Source: Cyathus striatus
Lineage: Eukaryota > Basidiomycota > Agaricomycetes > Agaricales > Nidulariaceae
Direction of reading: 5' to 3'
DNA: 64,000 nt
Assembly: GCA_025738555.1 (NCBI GenBank)
Contig: JAOVFP010000012.1
Location: 1,860,001 to 1,924,000, forward strand
In this document: positions 45,425 through 56,724 of the stretch, in pieces
Numbering within the stretch: the first letter of the stretch is position 1
Layout: each line of letters begins with the position of its first letter
Program-made: the position numbers and the translations under genes
Notes under the pieces: model-generated
What the model saw: only the letters and a program-made list of their open reading frames with translations
Database searches by the model: none
What the model was told of the DNA's origin: nothing

Positions 45425-47035
45425 GCTAAGGCACTACCACACTGGTAGGTACACCATCCGGATATTATGTCTTAGCACAGAAGAACAATGGTAATTGCAT
45501 TAACCCATGGTAGAAATGCTTCGCGCTGAAAACAGGATTCAAATATATGTACTATTGATTATAAGAACAATTTGGAAGTTGGAAAGGCTACAGGAAACAT
45601 ACATGAAGTAAGAATACTCATGGTTCATGAGCATAGCTTGTGTAACCACCAGTGCATCAGGTAAGTAAGCGACAACAGATTTTGGAAGTCATAGACGCTG
45701 GTAGTCATGACACAGAGAACTCCATGACAGAACCTAGAAACTTTAATCATCATGAATCACTGGCCTGGACTTCCCCTGGCTTCTGTCTAACATCCCTCAT
45801 TGAAATTCCAAATTCCTGCCTGATACACCTTGTGCACAGTAGTTGGCATGCTTAATGGTACACTATGCCTTGTGCTTGTATGGCCACAGGCATGGAAAGC
45901 CTAACAACAGGGGAATTCAAAATTGAAGTTACATGGTATGATACGAGCTGATGGCACTACATGAACCACTTCCCATGATACTGATGCACATCGAATTGGT
46001 TGCTTCGAGCTCATATTGTCGCACATGCCTTTGGGAGTGCTCGGCAAAATCTGTCGGACCTTTAACATGTTGCAGCTATCCAGCCAATATCCAGCAGCCA
46101 GTTGGTACAAGATCAAACTCCGTATAAATATCTGTGCAGCACTGATAATGGGTTTTGCATTGGCTCTTTAAGTTACATATGCCTATCTTAACCTGCAATT
46201 TGACTGAACAGATATGCAAGTGAGCTACTTTAGTACAGTATCTACAATAAGTAGACAATTTAACACTACATTGTGTACTAGAAGTAATGCCAAAGTAATG
46301 CTGTTAAGTAAAGTAATACTACAGTCCATTTTGAGGCCTCATTAGTTAAGCTATAATCATAAAAAGTTACTATCCTTCACATGTTTGTGCAGTTAAGTTA
46401 AGTACCACTAATTAGAGAAATGTATGAATTGTATATGAAAGTACAGCACAAACTACTGATGAATGAAAATGGCATCAGTGTTATTCAATCCCTGACATAT
46501 CTAGACAGCAGTGCATATCATTGTGAGGCTGGCAAAACTGGGGATGTCAAAATTGGAAGTTATGACAAGCTGTTCAAATGATACGGTAACAGGTCTTGGC
46601 ACTACGATTTGATCAATTTTGAACTCTCCTAACCATGCTCAATCCCATCAAATGAAATTGTGTTCCAACAATCGGCTTCTCCAGCTTTTCTATTAGCACT
46701 TACGTAATGGTCTGTAAAAACCCATATCTAGTTTGGCCACAGTTACTTACATGATTTTGCCTCAATCACCACTCTTATATAGCATTTTAAATAGTAAATA
46801 ATATCATTCTAAAACTTTTAGCATTCTCACTATGTAACCCTTAAAGCTGAGATTATAATACATGCTAGCATGAGTGTGAAGATCGCAATTATTAATTATG
46901 ATTCTTTACCTGAGTCTGAAATTTATATGAAAATAGCTTTAAGTGGATGGTCAAAAGCATGTGTAGATCTGTTATAGTAAGGAAAGACAATTGACTTCCT
47001 GTAGTATAGTGACTCAGAACTCAGACCTCACCATG
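45425..47035. other. No supported gene
   Basis: Short ORFs only, AT-rich. Nothing repetitive or motif-bearing was noticed. Confidence 0.5.
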
Positions 47036-47485
47036 TGACAAGTGCACTAGTGGCTGTCATTCTGATTGATCAGAACCCGGGAGCCTCGACAGCTTGAAAT
47101 CAATCAAACAAGCTCAATGATTTATTTGTACTAAATTCAATGAGAAACCAATAAGAAATCAATGAAAATTCATACTAAAATCAATGCAGTATCAATCACC
47201 AAGATCAATGAGTGTTCAATGGATTATTTATGAGCTCAATGAGAAATCATGAGTCCTGTTCATGTGTGAATCAATGAAAAATCAATGGAATGAAATCAAT
47301 GAATAACTCAAAATTAATAGGTACCCAACTACAGGATACACTAAGCACTTGGGTTATTAACTACATGATTATACATACTACTATATCTACTAAACCATAA
47401 GTCCTTTTCTAACAACTCCGCTTTACTCTATATTACACATACCTGGAGAGTGAAATCACTGTAGAACTCAATCAATTGTACTTAG

Positions 47486-47945
47486 TTACAATTGTATCAC
47501 AATGCAGAATTCAATGTAAAATTCAATCACTTGTACTTAGGCTAAAATTGTATTTCATGGCTGAAATCAATGCAGAAATCAATGACTTTATACTTAGTTA
47601 AAATTGTATTTCAATGCGGAATTCAATGCAGAATTCAATGACTTGTACTTAGTTAAAGTTGTATTTCAATGCGGAATTCAATGTAGAATTCAATGACTTG
47701 TACTTAGTTAAAATTGTAGTTAAATTCCTATTTGACTTTGTATTACCAGCCATGAAATACAAATTTAACTAAGCACAAGTGATTGAATTCTACATTGATT
47801 TCCGCATTTTAATACAATTTTAACTAAGTACAAGTCATTGATTTCTACATTGAATTCCGAATTTTAATACAATTTTAACTAAGTACAAGTCATTGAATTC
47901 TGCATTGAATTCTGCATTGAGATACAATTTTAACTAAGGTACTCC
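47486..47945. repeat. Palindrome of ~60-bp units inside the left TIR
   Basis: About four units of TTGTACTTAGTTAAAATTG + TTTCAATGCGGAATTCAATG run to about 47735, then about three units in reverse orientation run to 47940. The right TIR has only one half-unit at the same place (GGTACCTTAAGTACAATTGA near 51125), so the left end grew by local inverted amplification. Confidence 0.85.
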
Positions 47946-48254
47946 TCACCGAAATCCAGCACCCTTATGTAAGCATATTACATAAGCGTGGGAACGGCCA
48001 AATCCCAGCTCCAGGAAAAAAAAATTGTTGTCGTTGTCATTAGAAGTTCAGTATGTTACAAATTCTGCCCCGCAACCTCCCTATGTATTATAGCTATCAT
48101 CTCAGGAGGTAATGTTCGATGTTTTCGGTATTTCTTATTGGCCCAGGCCACTTCCACACCATTTAGTCCACTTTGATAAGCATGAATGAATCTAGCAGCA
48201 CAGTTTGCATAGCTAAGTTAAAATAGTCAGTTTAACTTTGTATGTATGATCAAG

Positions 48255-50736
48255 TTAAATGAAAGAAAAATACTGAATAATTTGAATATGTGGTATCTCA
48301 TCCAGACACCTTAAAACATTTTTTACCATAGCATTTTGAGTTGAGGTTAGTGGGGTATTGTGATACCGAAATTTGGCAGCCCCCCAATACTGCTCTATAA
48401 AGTTTAATTCACAGTGATACTTGGGATAAAAATCACAAATATGACCACGTGATGTTATGAGTTCTTCCAATTGAGACTTCTGATTGACAAAATCAGGCTG
48501 TGAGAAAAGAAGCCTCCTACAGCAACAATCAGTCAATCCAGGCTGACAATGAAAATCTTTGCACTGAGCATGCAATCCATTCTCAGGCCACAAGCCACAC
48601 TCATGAATGATTTGTTCCATTCCCTTGAACCATCCAGGCATGGTAGGGTGCTCCTCATCATAATACAAGGACTGAATTTTGCCATTTGGTAGGGTAGTAT
48701 TGCGCATGTGAGGGCCATCTTTATGGTGTGTCCAGTTTTGAGAAGGCCCTTTTGGCATTTTTCATGCAGATAGAGCATCAGGTACACATCTCTGGTGGCT
48801 TGGAGCATTGTCAAATAAAAAAAGACCTGTTGCAAGACCTTTTGTTTTTGCCTCAAATGTATCAATAGCAAGGTCAGCCTGTTTTAATAGGTCATCTGCA
48901 GTGAAATACCCATCATGTTCTTTACTGGCTCTGAAAACAATGCGCAGGTCCATGACTTCCCCAGTTTCCCTAAATAGAAATAAACCAAAAAGGGACATAT
49001 CAAACCGATAAGCTGGGACTCACAGATCTGTGTGAACAAGTCTACTCCATTCCTGTGTCAGAAACTCTGATATCATCACTGATGCTCCTTCTCCCTTCCT
49101 CTGTGGTGTCACTTTTGTGCCCTTATGGATCCAATACCTTTTCCTTCGGTCATTTTCATAGAATGTTGATTCATCATGGGTAACAAGAATCAAATGGAAG
49201 CACTGTCCAGGTGGGACTGAGAATCCTTCTGGTATGTGGATCAGATTTCCATCATTGTCATAGCCTTTCATCCTCTTTTCATATCCTTGCCAGCGGACTG
49301 CAAATTTGTTGTGGTAATCGATATTATCTCCTTGTTCATGCCCATCAACATACATCCCATTTTGCTTTTTACTGTAATGCCAGCCATGCATTTCCAGCCA
49401 TTGTGTTGCTGAACACAAACTGACGGTTTTTTTCTTTATGCACATGTCTTCAATTTTTGCCTGCATTTCCTCCGATTTTTCAATGAAATCAACAATATCT
49501 TGTGCTCGTATGTAACCATTTTTTGCTATTTCCTGCAAGTGAAGTTGAATTGCCTGTGAAAAGTCCTCATCTCGAAGAATAGTGGAGTGCATCTTGCCAT
49601 AATGATAATGAGGCAGTGTTTGTAAGTTACTGTCTAGATATTGGTGCATCCAGGTGCGTATATTTCTAGCATGTGCATCACAATGACCTTGTGAATGGGA
49701 GGCAATTAACGAAGCTTCATGCCAGGTGTAGTGCAAGTTAGGGTTGAGGAATAGATTTAGCATCCCAAGCATACCAACTAGGTGAGCATGAAAGAATATA
49801 TCAAATGTTTTGTCTTTTGTTTTCACAGTAAGTGCTGCTCTTGCTCGCCTCAGCTTTGGAAAGTCTTTCCAATTGTCAAGTTTTTTATCTGCTGCAGTGA
49901 TCTCTGTGATATCCATTGGTCTTTCACCTGCTCGCAAGCCTCGCAACATTTCTTCGGCTGTTTTCCATGGGTTTTCATGTGGAGGCTGTGGAGTAGCGGA
50001 AGGAGTGTCCTTTATAGGATGTCTGTTAAGTGTTCCTATGTCAATATCCATCCCTTCTTCAGGTAACTTTTGCTCTGGTTAGCGACATCATACAAGTTTC
50101 AAGAGTCTCATCCTAAACATACCTGCACATCTGCATCTGCATTCTGTATTTCCTCCTGCTCAAAAACTCGCCCCTCCTCCTCCACTGCCTCCTCCTGGGT
50201 GTCATTTACAATTGCACCATTGCTATTGTGCTGTAGGTCCTTGTGTACATGGGCAAAAAATGCGGCCACTGAAGGAAATCCTTTATTTGCATATTCACAC
50301 CCTTTCTGCAAATGACGGCGCTTGGTGCAACTAGCATTTCCAAGATAATGCTTCGGCCTCTTCAATTTCCTCTTCTCTGCTTCTTCTGCAGCTTTCTGGG
50401 CAAGTGTTAGCATGTGCATGAATTTCTCTAGTGCCATGATTTCTGTGATATCATCTTCCGTGTCCGAATCATCTGAATCTGATTCAGAGTCACTGGGCTC
50501 GCATTCTACATGCCTCTCCTTCGAACAGGGCTCTTCAATGTCTCCTATAGTATCCTCAAACATGTCTTCTACCTGATCTGTGGAAGTTGGTAGGGAAGGC
50601 TCAGGTATGGAATTATTGGTGTCATCCACAACATCACCTGGGGATGTTCTGAGTCAATTTTTGGACATATTCTGGCTGTCACGTCCAATGGCAAGGTTCA
50701 ATGCACGTGCCCGATTAGCTTTTGAGCGTGGAGCCA
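48255..50736 (-). pseudogene. Tc1-like DDE transposase, two in-frame TGA
   Basis: Transposase of the mushroom Tc1-like DDE group. The exon model is 50736-50123 (N-terminus; an alternative start is 50629 after the first stop), 50072-49024 and 48969-48255, with two 50-54-bp introns keeping frame. N-terminal part: acidic stretch, then basic KRPKHYLGN. Catalytic residues are seen in LILVTHDESTF (Asp), LFLFDNAPSHQ (Asp) and HCELNFIEQYWG (Glu). TGA codons at 50654-50656 and 48762-48764 interrupt an otherwise open frame. The C-terminus ends soon after the DDE Glu and may be cut or continue in an unseen exon. DDE residues are intact, so the copy died recently. Confidence 0.85.
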
Positions 50737-51534
50737 TGATATTTAAGGAATTATTGCTGTTTTGTTGGCATTCTGCCCCTCTTCAGGCCTCCTCCTGCAG
50801 CGCTCCGTTGGTCACGTGACTCGTGACATATTGTGACATAGTCACATATGTGACTGGCCAAATCTCTGCATCGAAAAATCCAACATTGCGTTAAAAGCAC
50901 TGAAATGTAACAACTGCATGTTTTCTGCAATAAAAAAAAAAAGTGTATCAGCATGATAGATATTATATCTTTTTGCATTTTTATTTCTGGGAATTGTAGA
51001 TTACATGTTCCTAAATACATCCCAGAGCCTATAATTGAGAATGTGCTAATTGGGGCTGCATTGATATCGTTGACTCTCAGTGTTGAGATTGCTTATGTAA
51101 GGGGGTGTTGGATTTCAGTGAGGAGTACCTTAAGTACAATTGATTGAGTTCTACAGTGATTTTGCTCTCCAGGTATGTGTAATATAGAGTAAAGCGGAGT
51201 TGTTAGAAAAGGATTTATGGTTTAGTAGATATAGTAGTATGTATAATCATGTAGTTAACAACCTAAGTGTTTAGTATATCCTGTAGTTGGGTACCTATTA
51301 ATTTTGAGTTATTCATTGAGCTTGTAAATAATCCATTGAACACTCATTGATCTCAGTGATTGATACTGCATTGATTTTAGTATGAATTTTCATTGATTTC
51401 TTATTGATTTCTCATTGAATTTAATACAAATAAATCATTGAGCTTGTTTGATTGATTTCAAGCTGTTGAGGCTCCCCAGTTCTGATCAATCAGAATGACA
51501 ACCATGACTCATGAGTGCAAATATTTAAATGTGG

Positions 51535-52065
51535 AAATAACAGACTGAGCATGTTGTAGAGCAGGCAAACTGCCTGCACTGCAAATCTGGGATTGTTCAA
51601 TATATCAAGGAGCTGGATATCGTACTATGCAATTGGCAAGATTGCACTCATGTGACGAAACATTGGTCAGAAGTTCTATCTCATTTGTTACATTCATAAC
51701 AATCATTCTCATTATTAAATTTGTTCCCTTCACCATAATTATTAGAATAGACATGTGCTTAGCTCAATCTCCAGCCTTACTGGTAATTATTTCCCACCAA
51801 TGTCAAGAATAAACTCTGACCTCGGTGTTTCTATTCTTAGATGCTTTCCTACTTAGGCTAGTTATGTCCTTTATTAGTGCAAATCGTTCCCATGCTAGCT
51901 AACAGTCCAGGACCTCTACCTTAGCTACTAATTACATTCCAAATAGCCTGACTCCTTCTCAATGTCCTCAAAGTCAGCAATATTATATGCATTTCCCTGG
52001 GCATGATGATGCATAAATCCACCTTGATATCATGTTATTATTTTATTATCCATATAAGAAAAATA
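51535..52065 (+). repeat. Degenerate LTR-like relic
   Basis: AGAGCAGGCAAACTGCCTGC at 51559 followed by ATATATCAAGG resembles 41370-41410 and 38440-38470, the start of the relic family described at 40320. The rest is too diverged to align by eye. No gene is seen. Confidence 0.35.
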
Positions 52066-52073
52066 CTTACCAG

Positions 52074-54402
52074 TTACACAAGAAGATCCTTGTAAATTAG
52101 AGATGTCTTTTTTGTGGATATTCCATGTGAATATCTTTCACATCTGGATTGAGGGGAGTACTGTATAAATTGTTCCTGAGCATGGCCACATTTACAAGAG
52201 CTTGTCATAATTGAAGAAACTGTAGGAAGTGAGTGTGAACATTCAGTCAGAGATGTTGTAAGTATGTGGCATGATGAGAATGAAGAAGTGACAGACAATG
52301 GTGAAGGCAGAGTGAAAAATTGCCAATTAGGTTTTGCATTGAACATTGTAAGGGTCAGTGCATCCAACCTTTGCAAGTGAATCATTTCTTTATGAACATC
52401 TTCTGATTGCTGACATGTTATTTTGGACATTCTGAAAGGGCAGAGAATGGCAAGTCCATCAAGGGACTTAACTCTGGATACCATTACATATGGGGCCTCA
52501 GTACCACAGCAGCCTTCAATGTCAACTATTATTTTTTCCATTGTTTTCCCTTGTGCTTTATGTGCTGTCATAGCAAATGCGGGAACTAAAGGTATTTGGG
52601 ATCTTTTGATAACCAATCTTTTACCTGAATGTGGGTGGCTAAATTTCAAGTCCACTGTGTCCTGCAAGACAACAGCTTGATTATCATGCAAGAATGGCAA
52701 GGGTGAAGCTGTCATGAAGAAAAGTTCTACCACACATGACAATGCTTCTCTATTACCATAACTGTTGACAACATAGCGAATGGATATTAATTTTCCAACA
52801 GAGCCATTGACTATTCCACCAGGTACATCATAATTCTGCATAATCATTACAGGAATTCCTGACACCAATGGTATGTGCCAAAGATGATAACTGGTTTGGC
52901 CTGAGTTGAGGCTATATAAATGATTCTTTAGATCAGAATCTTCTAAGAGTTTTCCAGTGTGATAATCTGATGCATAGTACCAGTGCAAGCACTGTCTGGT
53001 CTGCTGTGCATAAGCAATGGTTGCTTGCTCATTGAGTAAATCCTTTGTCAAATTGTTACATACAATGATTGGTGATCCCTTCCATAAGTTATCACTAGGG
53101 CTGATAGGTATTGTATTGAGAACATGGCTGGACAGGAGCTCATAATCTTTTTCTGTTCATTTTCCTTCCTGAAGATGCTGGAGTAAGTCCACTAATGATT
53201 GATTTCTTGATCCAGCTTGTCACATAACCTGTCTTAAAATTACCACTGTATCAACCAAAAGCCATAGCAGCTTGCCATCTATGTCAGATTGGCCACATTT
53301 TGAAGCGGACTGTCGTTTTGAGGTATCAATATTGGTAAATAATCTTGTCTGTGCTACAGGAGGCAACTGTGCAAAGTCACCAGCAAATATTACATTAACT
53401 CCTCCAAATGGAGCTGTGTTTCCTTTGGCAACTACTAGGGCATCATTTATTTGATGAAGCATTGAACATCCAACCATGGACACTTCATCTATAAACAGAT
53501 AATCAACTCCTTCCCACATAGCAATCAGGTCACATTGACTTTTTGTTACAACACCACCCTTGGACATTTGATTGAGACACAGGGCAGCATGTAGTGTCAT
53601 ACCTAATATGTTTTGTGCAGCAACACCAGTAAAAGAGGTAAGTCGAAAATAATGTTCCTGCTTTTGTCTAATAAAAAAATGCCTCAAACAGTTAATCACC
53701 TGTGACTTTCCTGTACCACCTTGACCACCTAGAAACATGCACAATTGAGGGGAAGTACAAGTCAGACTGTGTTCAGCAACAATTGTAAATGATCAGTCTT
53801 GTTCATAATTTAAAGTGAACTCTGTAGACATACATATAATCATTTTAATATTACCATCAGGATATCATATGTAGACAAAGGAGGATTTGATTGAACTGCA
53901 ACTTGATTTGTGGAATAGTTTCCCATATTATTTTCATCCAACATTGAATTTTGCATAATATAAACAATAGCAGGTGTTGCTTTATCAATATCCATAGCTG
54001 TCAATTCATTTTCACCTGTATAAGTTGAGTGTTGCTTCCAGGCAGACTGCCGATCATCATATGCTTTTTTCCAGGTATCTTCCAATAAATTATTTCAGCA
54101 ATTGTGTCAAATAAATTCACATCATTGCAATTATGACTGGAATCCATGTTGTCAGAAGGTTGGTTAGCATTTATACCTTCAAACAGACCACCTGCAATTG
54201 CATGGAGTACACAATCTTGTGCATTGGTAGTCATAAAGTTCATACTTTGGCTTGAACATTCATTAATTGACATGAGGTGCTCAAGTATTTCTTCTTCATC
54301 TCTGTGTTCGTCAGTGAAGTCATCAATATGGATGTTTATGGAAAGTCTAAAAACCACGCTCAAACACATCAAATATAATTGAGCTTCGGTGTCCAGCACC
54401 AT
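52074..54402 (-). pseudogene. Helitron RepHel, helicase half, decayed
   Basis: SF1B/Pif1-type DNA helicase part of a Helitron. 54402-53840 covers the region just before the helicase and has a frameshift near 54070. 53810-52074 is one frame with the Walker A motif GGQGGTGKSQV, Walker B LFIDEVSMV, a GDFAQLPPV motif, then IPLVSGIPVMIMQN, MTAHKAQGKTM and VSRVKSLDGLAIL. TGA codons at 53793, 53220 and 53157 are the only interruptions in about 560 codons; relatives have Arg at the first two places (DRSF, MRQ). The C-terminus ends near 52074. Confidence 0.88.
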
Positions 54403-55390
54403 GGCTTCTCAGTTAGATATTATAATATTGGTTTCAGAATTTCACTTAAGCAAGACTGAGCACTTATTAACTGAAGCATGGTTGTCCAGTAACTACAATG
54501 TGTGCTTATGTAATTATTTAGTTTGTTAAGATGGAATAATATACCTCTATGAGCTCTAATATAAGTATTTGTGCAATGTAGACTAGATAAGCCATCGGCA
54601 GACAATATAAGTGATACTATGTAGTGCTCATATTAAGTGAACCCATGCACCCGATCTGACTACAAATTCACTTCAGTAAGCCACCTTTGACATACATACA
54701 GTGCTATCAGTCACATTTCCAGCATGTCACGTTTAGGGGGAAATGTTTTTTTTTTTTTGGATTTTTTTGATATTTTTTTAGGGAGGAAACCCATCAAAAG
54801 ACATTGATTTATGATGTCACCCAATTTTCTCCCACAGTGTTTCACTTCTTGGGCCAGATGATATAATTTTGATGGCTTCTCCAAGAGCATGGGAACATTA
54901 CAAACTGATGTGTCTGTATGATAAAATTTACTTGTTATCAGGAATTCAATGGTTTCAAGCCTACAAAAAGGCACTCTTTCAACTGGCAATTGAAGAATCT
55001 GATCATAAATATCTCTTTTTTCAAGATTACAATGTGAACTTAACCCAATTGAGATGGTGCAGAGTTTTGAAAATTACAGTCAGTTTTTGAATAATGATAT
55101 TACAATACTCAGTCAAGATTATGTTTCACAGCCCTATGGAATTTTATAGCCTCACAGATGGAATATTTAAAAAGCCCAAAAGCTAGTTCCTAAATGTTTA
55201 CATGCAGTTTCTACAACACACATCTGCAAATTGTTTCATCATTTTTAGATATATGAGTGCATCAAGTAGGTGCTATATTAGTATTGTCCTGCAAAATTTC
55301 CTAAAGCATTTATAGAATGGGTCTGAACATTAGACAAGCTCCTTATTCTGTGAAATGGTTTACATCTCAGTGATGTGTCCCTCAAAGTGC
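54403..55390. other. Unassigned sequence inside the Helitron
   Basis: Lies between the helicase half and the inserted material. A T-rich run at 54748-54780 and an open stretch on the plus strand (54838-55087) were noticed; neither has a recognisable motif. The missing central Helitron segment, where the catalytic tyrosine would be, could not be read here. Confidence 0.4.
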
Positions 55391-55394
55391 TTGG

Positions 55395-56165
55395 GTGGAC
55401 TTGGGATGGACCACAATCTTAATCATATTACATAATCCTTCTATCCCCATATATGGTATAATCTTATTACATAATAAGATTTGTTTCATTTTTGGCGCCC
55501 ATCAATGTGTTATTCGTGTTTTGCTCTTTCCCCTCTCACTCGCCCTCTCCTGCTGGTTCCCTCCAATGCCAATACTTCCACATTGCCCCGAACACCACAA
55601 TTACGCATCAGGAACTGAAGACCGTCGGTATTGCGGGCTACCAAGAGCCACTGAATACTGCAACCTGTCCTACCAACAGCCATGTCATAGTTCCCAGTCC
55701 CTTTGTCTCAAGTTTATTCTATGAAAATTTCTTCTAATTCATCGCTACAGTTCATGTTTCAAGCCTTACCATTTCTTCTCAATAATCTATGATCCACAAC
55801 ACATTAATCTCCGTCTCGTCGACTATTCCTTGTTAAGTAGTCTCTTTATTTTAATTTTCTATAAAACTTGTGTATCTACTTGGAACCAACTCAGTGAATT
55901 TCCCCCCTTTCGGAGTTTTGTTTCAAGTCTTTGTTCTCGTCTCCAGATTGCTGCTATCGTTCTTCTCTCGTGTTTCACCATTTCGTTTTCGTGATTTGGT
56001 TAAGCTTCCATGTTTAAACTTGATTCCGAAGTTTTTCATCTATTATTCCACTCTATCCCTCAACAACTCATCACTGATCAAGCCTTCGAATACTTTAGGA
56101 CTCATCAGTTGAACAGACATTCGATGACTCGCATATTATTTTCTTTGTTTAGGTATTAGGACACT
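55395..56165 (+). repeat. LTR-like relic, copy 4 (fullest)
   Basis: Reads ATATTACATAATCC, TTTTTGGCGCCCATC (a primer-site-like stretch), the pyrimidine-rich block, then the AACTCAGTGAATTTCCCCCC to GACATTCGATGACTC block also seen at 41040-41340. An ORF at 55492-55737 could be the start of a gag-like frame but is not recognisable. Confidence 0.5.
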
Positions 56166-56244
56166 CCATAACCTTACAATCTGAGCTCATATAGACATAT
56201 TATTCTATTTCACTGTAATGAATTAAATATTTACTTAAGAACTC

Positions 56245-56724
56245 AGGAATCGCCACCTGTATTGGCAAGAACCTTGCTTGGGAAATAATCAATCACAAGT
56301 GATAAATAATGATACAAATACATCAATATTAAGATTTGCAGCATTGCTCATAAATGGCAAGATGACCCACAGCATTGCAAAAATACCAGTGAAACAATGC
56401 TCACAACTGGTCATGAATTTTGGAAACTGTACACATACTTGATAATTGACAAGTTCTCCATGATATCAAAAACATTCCTAATGAAATTATCCAGAAATAT
56501 TGCAGTAGGCAAAGCACAAGGTGGTTTTGAAAATCCAGATAGTACAAATGAAGGGGATTCCAATTTCCAAAAGTTTTGGTGGAATTAATGTTATTCTCTG
56601 CAGTGATCTTCACCAATTTCCCCCCATTATTGGATCAAAACATGACACATTGTTTTATCCACACAGAATTGCAATATTCAGAGTTCATTGCACTCCTCCA
56701 CGAAATCAGGTGGAGTCCACCTGA
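56245..56724 (+). pseudogene. Pif1-like helicase fragment
   Basis: Plus-strand piece with SILRFAALLINGKMTHSIAK, then FWKLYTYLIIDKFSMISKTF (Walker B region; the usual DE is DK), and after a frame change SFGGINVILCSDLHQFPPII. This is the Walker B to motif III part of a stand-alone mushroom Pif1-type helicase, in the opposite orientation to the Helitron around it. It has stops and a frameshift and ends at the fold-back block. Confidence 0.72.

Larger units (their letters stand above)
47042..51519. mobile_element. Tc1-like DDE transposon, ~4.5 kb, with ~400-bp inverted repeats
   Basis: 47042-47490 and the reverse complement of 51160-51519 match at roughly 90-95% (TGTCATTCTGATTGATCAGA, CAACTCCGCTTTACTC and many CAATGA motifs). 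The repeats enclose a single transposase gene on the minus strand. The left repeat is expanded by a palindrome of 60-bp units. No clear target duplication is seen at the ends chosen, so the outermost bases are uncertain. Confidence 0.82.

Noticed and set aside
54838..55087. Plus-strand ORF within the Helitron gap as a captured gene
   Set aside because: Open for about 80 codons but with no recognisable motif or splice partner.
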